64,000 bases of DNA from Parelaphostrongylus tenuis (Eukaryota; Nematoda; Chromadorea; Rhabditida; Metastrongylidae): positions 113,208-177,207 of the forward strand of contig JAHQIW010004388.1 in the NCBI GenBank assembly GCA_019055375.1, in the 5' to 3' direction. The notes below the pieces were generated by a model. It was not told the DNA's origin. It searched no databases and saw only the letters and a list, made by a program, of their open reading frames with translations. Positions 22,861-35,027 of the stretch are shown piece after piece. Positions within the stretch are counted from its first letter, which is position 1; the number at the start of each line of letters is the position of its first letter. The translations under genes and the position numbers were made by a program.

Positions 22861-25800
22861 TGTCGAAATGCGCGAAAAATTATGGACCAACCCTAAACAT
22901 TGATCATACTAGCCTAATTGCTCCATAAATATATTCACTGAGATTTCATCAAAAACGAAGTTGTAATTTTCAGTTATCTACAAACCTTTCACTTCCTTCA
23001 AGCTCTTCAAACTATCATTGATTTCATTCATACCGATTATTCAATGGTTACCGCAATACGATTGGAAGGAGAACCTTTGCCTGATATCATTGGAGGGTTC
23101 ACAGTTGGTGTGATGCACGTTCCACAAGGTGATCATCAAGGATATTCTCTTTGTTCAGTAACTCAGAAGGAAAGCATTCCATGTAAGATGTTGCTTACGC
23201 TATACTAGCTAAGCAGGACCTCAGTAATCGGCTTGTACACATCGCTGTTTCCATCGTTGATATATATGATGTTTGGTACTTCGCGACATAATTCAACTGG
23301 TATTTTTTAGTCTATTTACTTCATTCAGTATTGCAATTACATGAAAATATTAGGTATAGGAACGTTCGCGGTTGTTTCGCTAATGATAGAACAAGCAGGG
23401 AATTAATTACTACACAAGTTTGACCTCCCAGAACTCGAAGGATCTGAATCTAATATCATATGAACATACCTACGCCAGTAGAGATTGCTTCAGTTCTTAC
23501 TATTTTTACTGTTATGATTCAGGTATGAATCCATTTTATTGAGCATAAGTGAGTGCATCGCTGATTTTGAAGAAAAACTTAGTGTGCACAAGTTTACTGT
23601 AGATTTTTTAGTTTTGCCTCGGAATTTTACGATTGTCCTTCATCACTACATATTTCTCGGATCAAGTAGTTTTCGGATTCACCACAGGAGCACCACGTCA
23701 CGTCTTTGCCTCACAGCTAAAAGACGTCCTTGGTTTTCGTGGCATGCCCAGCCCATCAGGATCTGAATACTTATTTTGGGTAACTTCACTAGTCCGTCAA
23801 AAATAATTATGATCGGTGCTCAAAAACAATAGTGGAGTGTAATACGATTTTTCTTTATTTTACATTCTGAACAATCCGTTCTCATATTTTTACCATGCGG
23901 ATCTCAGCACTTCTGGCTGCCGATTGGATTCCCAACTCGCATCCTCCACATAAATTCTATGGACATTTTGCAGGTTATATTGAGTACTTCTTCAAATTGC
24001 GTCTCCCTTATAAATGCATAGAATTCTGGTTGAGTAAATTTTCCTGGATTCCGGCAGAGTCCAAGATAAGACATGCTTCGAATGATTGTAAGAGTGTGAG
24101 AAGAGGTCGAGCCATCATTATGACTTTGATAGCGTGCATCACTAGCAACTTTATCACCGTCCCTCTTTTGCACATAGTTTATTTCTTAGCTTTTTCCGTA
24201 AATAGGCCCTGAAAGCCCGCGGGTTAATCGGAAGTATTCCTCTACAACAATCGTGGAAATTGCTTCGAGCCTGAATATTTCGCTTGCTACTAAAGAAAAT
24301 CTGTGGCTGGATGTAGAAAACATAGAAAAGCGTTTAGCACATTGACTTACTAGGCTAAACTTTTCACAACTCAACATTTTCAAGAAATCTGTGTAAGCGC
24401 ATAGGCCGTAAAATTGCCTATTGTGGACACGAATCATACTTGTGGTCTATTAGATCGTTGTGAGAGCGTGCGCTGTTTTCCAATCGCTGGAGAATTTTCA
24501 TAATATTTCTGGATAGTAAACTTCGACTATTGTGAATGTCATTGCACTTAATTCATTCGGGACAACGTGAACCACTCATAGCTATCTATGCGGGTCAGCT
24601 CACTTGAATAGAGGCGCGACCTAGAGGGCACTGCAAATAACGAGTGTCTCTACTTCGATGACAAGGCACAGCATGCGGAGTTCGACATCATTTTTGGGAA
24701 GCAGCTGAATAGCTTCCGATTTTTGTATGGAACGGTTACTTCTATGTATGATATGAGATGAGACTATCAAACTAAAAGATAAACTTTACAATTATGCTTC
24801 CCAAAACAAGCGAAATCATCAAATTTTGGCAACATAGAGGATTTTTTGATATTGCAAACGCTCTGAAATTGAGCCCTCCAATTAAGATCCAGATATACTC
24901 AGTCCCTAGAGAGTACATTCCTGATTCACAACAAGGCCACGGCGCTATCCCTGCAACATTAGCACGTGCCTCGTTCATTAGTCCGTAGCGCCTAGTGGCT
25001 AATAGTACCGGTCATTGGGAAGTTGCGCGATTTCCACCACTGCTCTTCACAGAGGCTCTTTGACGTCGATTAGTGCTGCAGATCTACAGACAGATTTATA
25101 GCAAAATAAGAAGAAGAAATGGTCCTTAAATTTACTACTTGCTGCTCAGAAACGTAGATCCAGGGCCAACAACGGAAGCAACGCGCAGATTCAGCAAAAC
25201 TGGCCGCATTCTACGTCTATATGAATCTCAAAAGTCATAGACTTTAGAAAATATAAACACAAATTCGACTCTTACAACATTGTCAAACGAAATGCAAAGG
25301 AAGTCTAATATGCGCTGTTACTGATCTGCGTTTGGATCAAATTGGTGAATTGTTGCTATAATCACGTATATAGTAGAATCCTTAATACTAATTGCCATGA
25401 AGTAACTCCTGTTAAACAGTCATGAAAGTAACTTGAACTAACATGCTCTTCCCGACGGCAAACATTGCTAATCACCCTACACAATGGACTGCTCGACGTA
25501 ATGCGCGGCGAGGGGGTATTACTGTTGTGGCCCTGCCGTAGACAAAGGGTTGGCATTAACCGACTACAGTAGGTGACTAACTCATCCGTTTTCAAAGATC
25601 CTTCCATGCAAAAAGTCCACACGAGTCCTCATTCTTGATGGTGATAGTACTCGTAAAGCGATTATTCACTATAATTTTTGTAGCTGTTAACATATTACCG
25701 ATAAAAACATTTCACCACTATTTCTTTAGTATTATGCAAATCTGGACAACTTTATAAGCCATCCTCATGTGCGAAATAGAGATGTTTTGTTCATAAGGAC

Positions 25801-26270
25801 GAACTGGAGACCCATTTGGCAGTGAAATAACAATTCCTAAATATAATGAGCTTATTTTAGAAGGCAAATTTCAATCGAATTAACTATACTCCCGTCATCA
25901 CGTCGCCTCTTTTCCATTGCTTTTCCAATAATCGGTAAGGATCACATATATCGTCTTGTGAAGAAGAAATTCAAAATATCTATTACGCTTCCTCTTGAGC
26001 TCTTACTGGTAAGTGAGCAGGGTGACACTGATTAGAATAAAAGCTCAAGTCTGAAGTTTTCCAGGTTATAGCGGTAAAAAGGACCTCTAATTTGTTGGAT
26101 ATGAATCATGCTTACGATCTGAGGATCGCCCACCAATATTCCTACAGGGTGAACAATATCTCATGCAAATTTCTTCTTATTCACTGAGCCTTCAGTTCTG
26201 TCTCTTGACTGTTATCTATCCACAAAGGTTAGGTAGAAACGTAAAAAAGTTTAGGTGAAGGCATTTTCAG

Positions 26271-26525
26271 ACCTTCTGGAGGTTCATGTGCGCGATTTTC
26301 CTTGATGCCGGGACTGATTTCTCATGCTTTGAGAATTTCCGTTGTTGTCCTAGGCGTCCATATTTTATAGGCAAAAATGTCTGCGAAAAAACTTACTACG
26401 AGGTTGACCCAGAGCAGGTGTTTGTATGCTTGTCTAGAGAAACAAACTTTTTCAGTTACTATACGTGTCTTAGGAAAACCTATACTATGCAGGAAGACTG
26501 TGCCATTAATACGACAAACGAGTGA
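26271..26525 (+). CDS. Possible cysteine-rich exon, unidentified
   Basis: A frame from acceptor 'gcattttcag' (ends 26,270) to the stop at 26,523-26,525. It holds about eight cysteines: ENFRCCPRRPYFIGKNVCEK, QVFVCLSRE, YYTCLRK and EDCAINTTNE. The composition suggests a secreted disulfide-bonded domain, but no family is recognised. The mirrored right-arm copy (33,900-34,140, -) has stops and indels, so only the left copy is open. It lies inside the SLC26 interval on the same strand and might instead belong to an unrelated gene. Confidence 0.35.
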   Translation, partial: TFWRFMCAIFLDAGTDFSCFENFRCCPRRPYFIGKNVCEKTYYEVDPEQVFVCLSRETNFFSYYTCLRKTYTMQEDCAINTTNE

Positions 26526-26869
26526 TCCTACCATTCAATATGTTTCGTAAAGGTTCATCACTGGGACTTAACTCTTGGAAACTATGAAATTGTACGCAAT
26601 GGGTTTGGAATCTATCGGAAGTGGTTTTTTCCCTGTAATGCCTAACTCCTGTTTTTTTGGAAGAACATTTGTTAGTGTGGATGCTGATACATAAACATAG
26701 GTAGGGAAATAACTTATTTATGTCATAAAAAACTCCACGTCTTACAATTTGTGAAAGCCGCTGCTTTGACGGAAAATCAAGTTTGCCCCACTTTTCAGTG
26801 AACCTGCCCTTCTCAATGGCCTACCGCTTTGCAATAGCGTTGAGCCCCAAGTGTCAAATTATGTTCATT

Positions 26870-27240
26870 CCTTATAACATATTTTGAACCTTTCCGATGG
26901 TCTGTTATGGCACTTATGCTGTGCAAGGCATGTGCTCCGGCCTTAGAGCCTCATAAGTTGCACGGTGCCTTTCGTTTCAGTCAATACGTTATAGGAGAGA
27001 CCCTCTACTTATAAAGGACTTGACGACGATCAACTTACACTGCCGTGAGATGAAACGTCCGCCCGTCATGCAGTGTTTTACAGTCGATTGCTCGTAGCTG
27101 GTAAAACTTATCATGTAATACCTTTCTTTTCGGCTGTTATGAGAGCTCGCAAAATAAGGCTCTAAAGCGAAACGTGTCTTGCAGAATGTAAGCGTCATAT
27201 CAGACCTCATGAAAGGCTCAGAATATTTCATCAGTCTATT
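26870..27240. mobile_element. Fold-back repeat family, left arm copy
   Basis: Has 'gatggtctgttatggcact', 'gccttagagcctcataag', 'ttttacagtcgattgctcg' and the inverted partner 'catatcagacctcatgaa'. Mirrored at 33,190-33,545, so the insertion predates the duplication. Confidence 0.6.
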
Positions 27241-28613
27241 TTAATCTAAACGAGGTTTTAAAAAGTTGAAAAGAAAGATATATACATTCTTTCAACATGG
27301 CCACTGTTTTGCTAAAACTGGTAATTATTTTGACACTTGCACACGAAAGCCTGGATAGAAATAAACCGAAGCAATGAGTCACGAGCCAGTCAGGAAATGT
27401 CTTATTGTGAATCTCCCTAATCCACGATGCTTGGTAATCAAATATGGTGACGACCTAGGAATGCACTAATGCGATTACGTCGAGTCAGTATAGAACGAAT
27501 TTTTCCATCCTGCATTATTCCTGCTCTACAAATACTTTAGAATGTCTTAGCTGTCAACTATCTTCTCACTTATGCTTCTTATCTCAGTGATTGCGTACTA
27601 CGGAAAGCTACTCGAAACTTTACCCATGGTTTGTGATCTACAAACACTCAAGGATTTCTTAAAAGAATCGTTCCGAGTTTCCAAGTGTGTCAGCCATTTG
27701 CAGTGTGTGCTCTCAGCGATTGCCATTGTGGCGTTGAAGGGGATGCTGAACAAGTTCAAGGAACTTCGAACCCTATGGCCCTTATCAAGATAAATTTTGT
27801 ATGTATCACATGTGTAGTTCCAAAAATTCTGAGTAAAGGAACCATTTTTGCGTAATATCCTGATAACATGATTTATTACTAAATCATAAGTTAGTAACAA
27901 AGAAAGTGGTGCAATTATAAATATCTGAATGGCTGTACAAAATCGTGTGATGCAGTCTTCAAAAAGTAGTTTTTTTTGGTTTATTTGTCGCAAGTGACGG
28001 CTCAGTAGGTGACCAAAAAAATACAATTTCCTCATTCGATTTTTTTTTGTACTTTGTGATGTCATCGATTCATTCGTTTTAAAATGCTGGAAGCAGCGAA
28101 GTTTATCGGCTTCGCCCTATCGGAATTGCATCTCACACAAATTTCAACTCACTTCACATCAATCCGATGATGACCTGCGCAAAAATTTTTTTGAGGGCAC
28201 TCTAATGTACACTGAATGTAGGTAAGTAATTTAATGTAATCGCCAAAAACTATCTAAAAGGCTTTATTAAGTTGGTCCACATCAGTACTTCGCTCATTCA
28301 GTTTGCGACTAGAAAAATTCCACAGCTCTCTTTAACTTTAAAATATAATAAACGTTGTTCTACATAAAAGATCAGATCAAAGGCGAACACGTTGTAGTTT
28401 TTGGCAAAGATTATCTTTGCAGAGTTGGCCATTTTGCGCTCTATGAATCTTATTATTACCATTTCTCGGTAAAATCTCGAAACTTGTGGTCCAATCTGAT
28501 CTATGTGTGGCTTCAATAAGGCTGTTGTGGATAATATTCAGAATTTTTAGTATTTTTGCTGCATTTTCGTTGGCAGCGTTATGATCTTTTATATATTCTG
28601 CCGACAACTGAGT

Positions 28614-28684
28614 GGTGAGCAAAAAACACGCTTAGGATGAAACGCGGGTTCGGTTCCTGCCTGAGGCCGTGTTTTTGCTCACCT
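28614..28684 (+). repeat. Hairpin enclosing a tRNA T-arm-like motif, left arm
   Basis: A 15-16-bp inverted repeat (gtgagcaaaaaacacg / cgtgtttttgctcac) encloses 'cgcgggttcggttcctgcc', close to a tRNA B box. The mirrored copy at 30,150-30,222 reads 'cgggttcgattcccgctt' on its minus strand, a perfect B box. There is no A box at tRNA spacing, so it is not a standard tRNA gene. Confidence 0.6.
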
Positions 28685-28715
28685 GTCAATTCTCATACAC
28701 TATTACTAATGCAAT

Positions 28716-30127
28716 CAAGAAAAATTAGGCATTTTTATATTGTTGATTTATTTCTTTCAGCAATACTGATAAATACCCTCACTTTACTGAACAGACTTAA
28801 TCAAGTGCACTTTCTGTCCACCATACAGTTTCGTGATCATTACCACTTCATGCTTTTTTCTATGTTTAGCTAAATCTCGTCATGATAATGTAATTCCATA
28901 ATTTTTTGATGTTCGAACGAAAAACAGGGAAAACAGTCAAAACAAATAATGGCAATGACGATCCGCAAGTGACAGAGATGATGACAACGGAAAACAAACA
29001 GAATTTTAATAAACGTTCGACAAACAATAGTCCTTTGAAATGGAATTTTTTGAGGATTTTGTGCTTTCGCTAACCTTCCAGTGAGCGAGATTCACAAATG
29101 ACATACTTCAATTTGACAAGTGTTTGAAACGTGACGTGTGTAAATCTTCGTTTACTAGTGCATAAATATCTGGAAAGGGGAACGATACATTGCCTCCGTT
29201 AAGATCACTAAGAATTGTTTACACTGCTGTAACATTTTTCTCCAATATTACGGTGCTATTAACAAATCATATGCTCGGTAGAAAGTTGCTAACAAAGTAT
29301 ACGAATATATCACATTAATCGAGCTACTTCGTTATCTCTCAAAGCTTTGTGCTCAACGTTATATTTTCAACATCCTTTTTTTTCTTGATTATCTAAGACG
29401 AGGTTTTATAAACCTTCACCGTGACTAACGTCTCGGTGGTTTCGCCTTTTTTCAGAGCCACAGATCTTTTGTTCGCACCGGACGTTCTTCTCCGGGTGTT
29501 GGTCTTCGTAGGTGTCGCGTCAAAGTAATGAAGTAAGGGCCTCAGCGTTGCCTTCTATATAGAACTGCTGTCACACTACGATGGACCTCGGATCATTCGA
29601 CAGTTACTGAGGATGCAGGACGGTCGTTAACCGATAGTCTCACGTTTTTATTTGCTCCTCCAGTGGCAATCTATTCCTGCAGCAGTCGGTATAGTACTAG
29701 TTTTTATGAGATAGCAAACCTTAAATTTCGTGTTTGATTGAAGCTCATCATGTTAACTCATCAACAAATGCAGGATAATGGTCACCCACATCGAGATTTA
29801 TGAAAGTGGAAGCTAAATGTATTTACATTTCTTACTCAGTCTAGCAGCAATCGGTTTATCTGTGAAGCAATTCGCTGTTTTGTATGTTTTGACAGTTTCC
29901 GTTAATCATCAAAAAAATGATTGAAATTGCATAATCATGACAAGTTTTAGCCAAACATAGGAAAAAGAATGAAGTGGTAATGAATTTTTGTAAAATCATG
30001 GAAATTATAGGGTGGACGGAAAGTGCCGTTGATAAAGCCTGTTCGGTACAGTAAGGGGTATTCATTGGTATTACTGGAAAAACAAATCAATAGAATAAAA
30101 AATTCTAATTTTTTTGATGACATTCGT
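28716..30127. other. Central spacer of the palindrome
   Basis: About 1.4 kb with no counterpart in the arms. Mostly AT-rich without a domain. A possible exon end follows 'cgccttttttcag' at about 29,454, reading ATDLLFAPDVLLRVLVFVG then a stop; I cannot identify it. Confidence 0.6.
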
Positions 30128-30872
30128 TATAGCCTACGAGAATTGAGTGGGTGAGCAAAAACATGGCCTCAAGCGGGAATCGAACCCGTGTTTCATCCTA
30201 ACCGTGTTTTCGCTCACCATTCACTTCTCGTAGGAATATATGAGAGATCATAACATTACCAACAAAAATGCAGTAAAAATACTAGAAAATTCGAATATCA
30301 CACATAATAGCCTCAAAAAGGCACACATAGATCTAATTTGACCACAAGTTTTGAGATTTTAACCGAGAAATGGCAATATGAAGATCACAGAGAGCGCAAA
30401 ATGGCCCAACTCTGCAAAGACAATCATTGCCAAAAAACATTACGTATTCGCCTTTGATCTGCTCTTTTATGTAAAACATCGTATGTTATATTTTCATGCT
30501 AAAGAGAGTCGTGAAATTTTTTATAGTCGCAAACTGGATGAGCGAAGTACTTTTGTGGACAGGCTTAATAAAGGCTTTTTCGAAAGTTTTTTCGTGATTA
30601 CATGAAATAACTTACCCATATTCAATATACATTTAGGATGTCATCAAAGAAGTTTTGCGTAGGTCATCATCGGATTGATATGAAGCGAGTCAAAATTTGT
30701 GTTAGTTGAAATTCCGATTGGGTTACGCCGATAAACTGCGCTGCTTCCAGCATTTCGAAGCAAATGAAATCGATGACATCACAAAGTACCAAAAAAATCG
30801 AATGTGGAAATTGTATTTTTTGGTGATCTACTGAGCCATCATTGGCGACAAATGAACCAAAAAAAAACCACG

Positions 30873-32550
30873 GAGCATGAAAAACATTTTAGATCGTATA
30901 AAGTGATTGGCTCGAATGGAAAAGCATTCGATGAGGATGAACACCTTCATCACTCTTCTCATTCTTGTTGCGGTACGTTTAGCACTGATCTTTTAGTTCA
31001 GCACTAACAAACGATAGAACAAGGTTGTTTCTATAGTTCAATAAAGGTCCCAACCTTTCAAGCACACTAATAGTCAAAAATTATCGAGAGTTGTCTATGA
31101 AGTGGGATTTCGTGCAATGAGCAGAACCATTTTTGATAAACCATTCATTGCATCCTAGTATTCAGCCATTATGACTTTTGTCTATTACGTGCAATAAAAG
31201 TATATGAATTCTGAAAGATTTACTCTGTAGATTTTAAATTCAGAAGTAGGAAATAATAATGTGATTTCTATTCGACTATTTATTTTCTGCGGCTATAACA
31301 AAGACCAATCGTTTTCACATAAAAAAAATAAAAGGTCAATATGATTAAAATGTAAATAAAAGAAATAAAATAGCATAGAATTATTCAACAAAACTTACAA
31401 AAAATAGCCTCTTCGTAAGCATTTGGTCTTTTCCTTCAAAACACTAGTTACAAAGGAAGCGCTAGCATTGCTTTTGCTTAGAATGACCTTGCTGAAGTCT
31501 TATCCATTGTATTTGACCATTTACTGATGATCAAACCTCATTTGTTGACGAAAGAAGTTTAAAGTTCTCCAGAAAACCACCACTTTGGCATTGCAGCGCG
31601 TGCCGCCAGCCTCGCATCGTTTCCGTCTGAGCCGTTCACCAAACAAAATTGCCGTCGTCGTCAAAGGGCTAAGATGGAGTTATCGTGTAAACAAATTTGC
31701 CAGCTATTGATGCACGAATGGCGCCTGGAAGAAAATTTAAGTGAAGCGGCTTGCAAGATTAATGGAGCTTGAATCGATGATACTGTTGTAGAAAGAACGG
31801 CTGGGAAGTGGTTCGCGAAGTTCAATGCCGGAGAGAACTGGAAGATCAGCCACCATCGTGCCGTCCACAGAAAGCTGCATCAATCTTGTACGAAGCTTTA
31901 CTAGCATTTTCCGTTGCGAACCATTCGTGCATGAGTAGCAGGCGAATTTGTTCCCAAGATAGTTCCATCATGAAGAACTATAGCCAAGTTGTAAACTATT
32001 ATGTTAGCAAGAAAATGTGCATTGCATTTGAACGACAGCAAAATCATGTAATTTTAATTACTTCTGGTTAATGAATTAGGTGTCTATTTCTTTGGTCCCA
32101 AAACTTATGGAACGACCTAAAATGCTCTAAAAAAGAAAAATAGTGATGCAATGTACAAATACCAAACCACTCTTCCCTATGATGTAATGAAGAGTGCATA
32201 GATTATGGGTATAACCAATCCTTCCGTAACATCGATACCTTGGCAAGGAAACTCACAACCCAGATACTTCGAAATGACGGATTATTGTGAAAATTTCTGA
32301 AATAAATGGCGCACCAGATTTTCCAGCTCTCTGTGATTCGACTCGATGCAATTTCACGTAACATAGTGCACTCCAATTTGACCGCAAAAAGGTTGTTTAG
32401 CTATGTAGGTACAATCTATGCTACAAAATCATCGGCTGGCAGGTAAATAGATTTGTTTGTCAAATGCTATGGCTCACCGCAAAATCAAAATATTTGACGA
32501 ATAAAAACTAATAAGACGAGGAACGGTGGTTGCATTAGCACTGAAGACCT
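30873..32550. mobile_element. Insertion in the right arm only, carrying a mariner relic
   Basis: Left-arm positions about 27,960-27,985 continue without interruption what lies on either side of this 1.68-kb block. The block includes the mariner relic at 31,676-32,120; the rest is AT-rich and unrecognised. The exact ends are obscured by a run of A near 30,860-30,870. Confidence 0.65.
31676..32120 (+). mobile_element. mariner relic with transposase N-terminus
   Basis: Reads CKQICQLLMHEWRLEENLSE then AACKING, a stop, then ERTAGKWFAKFNAGENW, the mariner/SETMAR-type paired helix-turn-helix. Scrambled GRP-type and GEF-type pieces follow. The right end 'cccaaaacttatggaacgac' (about 32,098-32,117) resembles the terminal repeat at 49,731-49,756. 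The catalytic domain is deleted. Confidence 0.78.
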
Positions 32551-33189
32551 TTTTCGAAGATTGAATCACACGATTTTGTGCATCCATTCAAATAATTAGA
32601 ATTGCACCACTTCCTTCTTTACTAAACTTATAATTTAGTAAGAACTCATGAAAAATGGTTCTTTAACGCAGAATTTTTGGAATTACACATGTAATGCGTA
32701 CAAAATCTATCTTCGATAAGGGCCATAAGGTTCAAAGTTCCTTGAACTTGTTCAGCATCCCCTTCAACGCCACAATGACAATCGCTGAGAGCACACACTG
32801 CAAATGGCTGACATACTTGGAAATTCGGAATGATTTCTTTAGAAAATTTTTAAGTGTTTGTAGATCACAAACCATGGACAAAGCTTCGAGTAGTTTTCCA
32901 AAGTACGCAATCACTGAGACAAGAAGCATAACTGAGAAGATAGTTGACAGCTAAAACATTCTGAAATATTTGTAGAGCAGGAATAATGCAGGACGAAAAA
33001 AATCTATACTATACTGCCTCGACGTAACCGCATTAGTGAATTCCTTGGTCGTTACCATATGTAGTTACCACGCATAGTGGATTAGGGAGATCTCGCAATA
33101 AGACATTTCCTGATTGGCTGTGACTCATCGCTTCGGTTTATTTTTGTTCAGGCTTTCGAGTGCAAATGTCAAAATAATTACCAGTTGTA

Positions 33190-33545
33190 GAAATTCTGAG
33201 CCTTTCCTGAGGTCTGTTATGACCTTTACATTTTGCAAGACACGTGTTTTCGCTTTATAGCCTCATTTAGGGGACTCTCAAGCCGAAAAGAAAGGTATTA
33301 CATGATAAGTTCTACCAGCTACGAGCAATCGACTGTAAAACACTGCATGACAGGCAGACTTTTCATCTCACGGCAATGTAAGTTGTTCGCCACCAAATCC
33401 TTTGCATGTGGAGGGTCTCTCCTATAATAGACCGAAACGAAAGGCACCACCGTGAAACTGATGAGGCTGTAAGGCCGAAGCACGTGTCTTGCACAGCATA
33501 AGTGCCATAATAGACCTTACGAAATGTTCGAAATATGTCATCAGG
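33190..33545. mobile_element. Fold-back repeat family, right arm copy
   Basis: Mirror of 26,870-27,240, with 'ctgatgaggctgtaaggcc' and 'gcataagtgccataataga'. Present in both arms. Confidence 0.6.
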
Positions 33546-34269
33546 AATGAACATAATTTGACATTTAGGGCTCAACGCTACTTCAAAGCAGTAGGCCATT
33601 GAGAAGGGCAGGTTTACTGAAAAGTGGGGCAAACTTGATTTTTCGTCAAAGCAGCGGCTTTCATAAATTGTAAGACATGAGTTCAATTTTTATCGACATA
33701 AATAATTTTCTTCCTTACCTGTGTTTTTGTGCCAGCTTCCACACTAACAATTGTTCTTCCAAAAGAACAGGAGTTAGACATTACAGAGAAAAAACCACTT
33801 CCGATAGATGCCAAGCCCATTACGTACAATTTCATAGTTTCCAAGAGTTAAGTCCCAGTGATAAACCTTTACGAAACAATTTTAATAGTAGGATCACTCG
33901 TTTGTCGTATTAATGCACAGCTTCCTGCATAGTATAGGTTTTCCTAAGACAAGTATAGTAACTGAAAAAAGTTTGTTTCTCTAGACAAGCATACAAACAC
34001 CTGCTCTGGGTCAACCTCGTAGTAAGTTTTTTCGCAGACATTCTTGCCTATGAACTATGGACGCCTTGGACAACAACGGAAATTCTCAAAGCATCAGAAA
34101 GGAGTCCCGGCATCAAGGAAAATCCAGGCCATGAAACTCCAGAAAGTCTGAAAATGCCTTCACCTAAACTTTTTCACGTTTTCTCTAACTTTGAGGATAG
34201 ATAACAGTTAAGAGACAGAATTGAAGGCTCAGTGAATAAGAAGAAAATTGCACGAGATATTGCTCACCC

Positions 34270-34604
34270 TATAGGAATATCGGTGAGCGCATGTGGCGCA
34301 GTGGTTAGAGGTGCTCTGCGTCGCACACGAGGTCAATGGTTCGATCTCGCGCTCATGGCTCACCAAGCCATCCATCCCTCCGGGGTCGGTAAATTGGTAC
34401 CAGGCAGGTCTCAGACTTGTCTGGGAGGATAAGCAGCACTGACTCGGTTCAGCGGGAGGCCACCGCGAGTCATTGTAAAGGCCAGATATGCATTCAATCA
34501 CCTCAAACGAAGTTAAAAATTGAAGTTGAATGCATGGCGCATCCCTCAGGGATTGATTAACGCCGAGAGCTTTATCCTTTTTATCCTTTATAGGAATATC
34601 GGTG
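34270..34604 (+). repeat. tRNA-derived SINE (family A), intact insertion with 16-bp target duplication
   Basis: The body at 34,286-34,588 starts 'agcgcatgtggcgcagtgg' (A box) followed by 'gttagaggtgctctgcg' and 'tggttcgatctcgcgct' (B box). It then has a non-tRNA body ('gtcattgtaaaggccagat', 'gaatgcatggcgcatccct') and ends in a 'tttatccttt' tail. The site tataggaatatcggtg is at 34,270-34,285 and again at 34,589-34,604. The left arm carries the uninterrupted site at about 26,137-26,155. Reference copy for the family; the two-box head implies RNA polymerase III transcription. Confidence 0.92.
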
Positions 34605-35027
34605 GACGATTCTCAGATCGTAAGTACGATTCATATCCAACAAATAAGAGGTCGCTTTTACCGCTAAAACCTGGAAAGCTTCAGATTTGAGCTTTAATTC
34701 TAATCGATGTCACCCTGTTCACTTACCAGTAAAAGCTCAAAAGGAAGCGAAATAGATATTTTTAATTTCTTCTTCACAAGACGATTTATGTGATCCTTTC
34801 CGATCACTAGAAAAGCAATGGAAAAGGGCGATGTGATGACGGGTGCAGAGTTAATTCAACTGAAATTTGCAACCATGTCGTGAAGCTTCTGTCATTATAT
34901 TTAGGAATTGTTATTTCACTGCCTAATGGGTCCCCAGCTCGTTCTTATGAACATAATATTTCTATTTCACACATGAGGTGTTCTTATAACGTTATCCAGA
35001 TTTGTATAATACTGATGAAATAATTAC

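Larger units (their letters stand above)
22974..27793 (+). pseudogene. SLC26/sulfate-permease-type anion transporter gene, left copy
   Basis: SLC26 proteins are multi-pass anion exchangers of the plasma membrane. Exon a, 22,974-23,128: SMVTAIRLEG then IIGGFTVGVMHVPQG (TM1 motif). Exon b, 23,188-23,299: VAYAILAKQD, one extra base, then SLIYMMFGTSRHNSTG. Exon c from 23,360: TFAVVSLM, then a TAA. Exon d, 23,612-23,779: LGILRLSFITTYFSDQVV then FGFTTGAPRHVFASQLK, intact. Exon e1, 27,551-27,628: FSLMLLISVIAYYGKLLE. Exon e2, 27,704-27,793: CVLSAIAIVALKGMLNKF then LWPLSR and a stop from a lost base. Splice phases agree. I could not find exons for the middle helices or the STAS domain. Lesions: the extra C in exon b, TAA in exon c (shared with the right copy) and the 3' frameshift. 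Family call is firm. Confidence 0.85.
19205..28715. repeat. Left arm of the 23-kb imperfect palindrome
   Basis: The reverse complement of this arm is found at 30,128-42,580. Paired landmarks (left/right): Penelope-like end 19,250/42,515; frame end 20,488/41,280; IKQNQ frame 22,204/39,627; SLC26 exon 23,041/38,799; SLC26 exon 23,779/38,066; 25,622/36,236; Cys-rich exon 26,400/34,020; SLC26 exon 27,704/32,797; tRNA-like hairpin 28,590/30,250. Coordinate sums are nearly constant (61,765-61,857) except for three steps, which correspond to insertions in the right arm. A 185-bp sample (25,440-25,620) differs at about 8 positions, roughly 95% identity. Confidence 0.92.

Noticed and set aside
27598..28065. 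155-codon frame on the minus strand
   Set aside because: It lies antisense to the SLC26 exons at 27,551-27,793, whose plus-strand translation carries the family motif VLSAIAIVALKGM.
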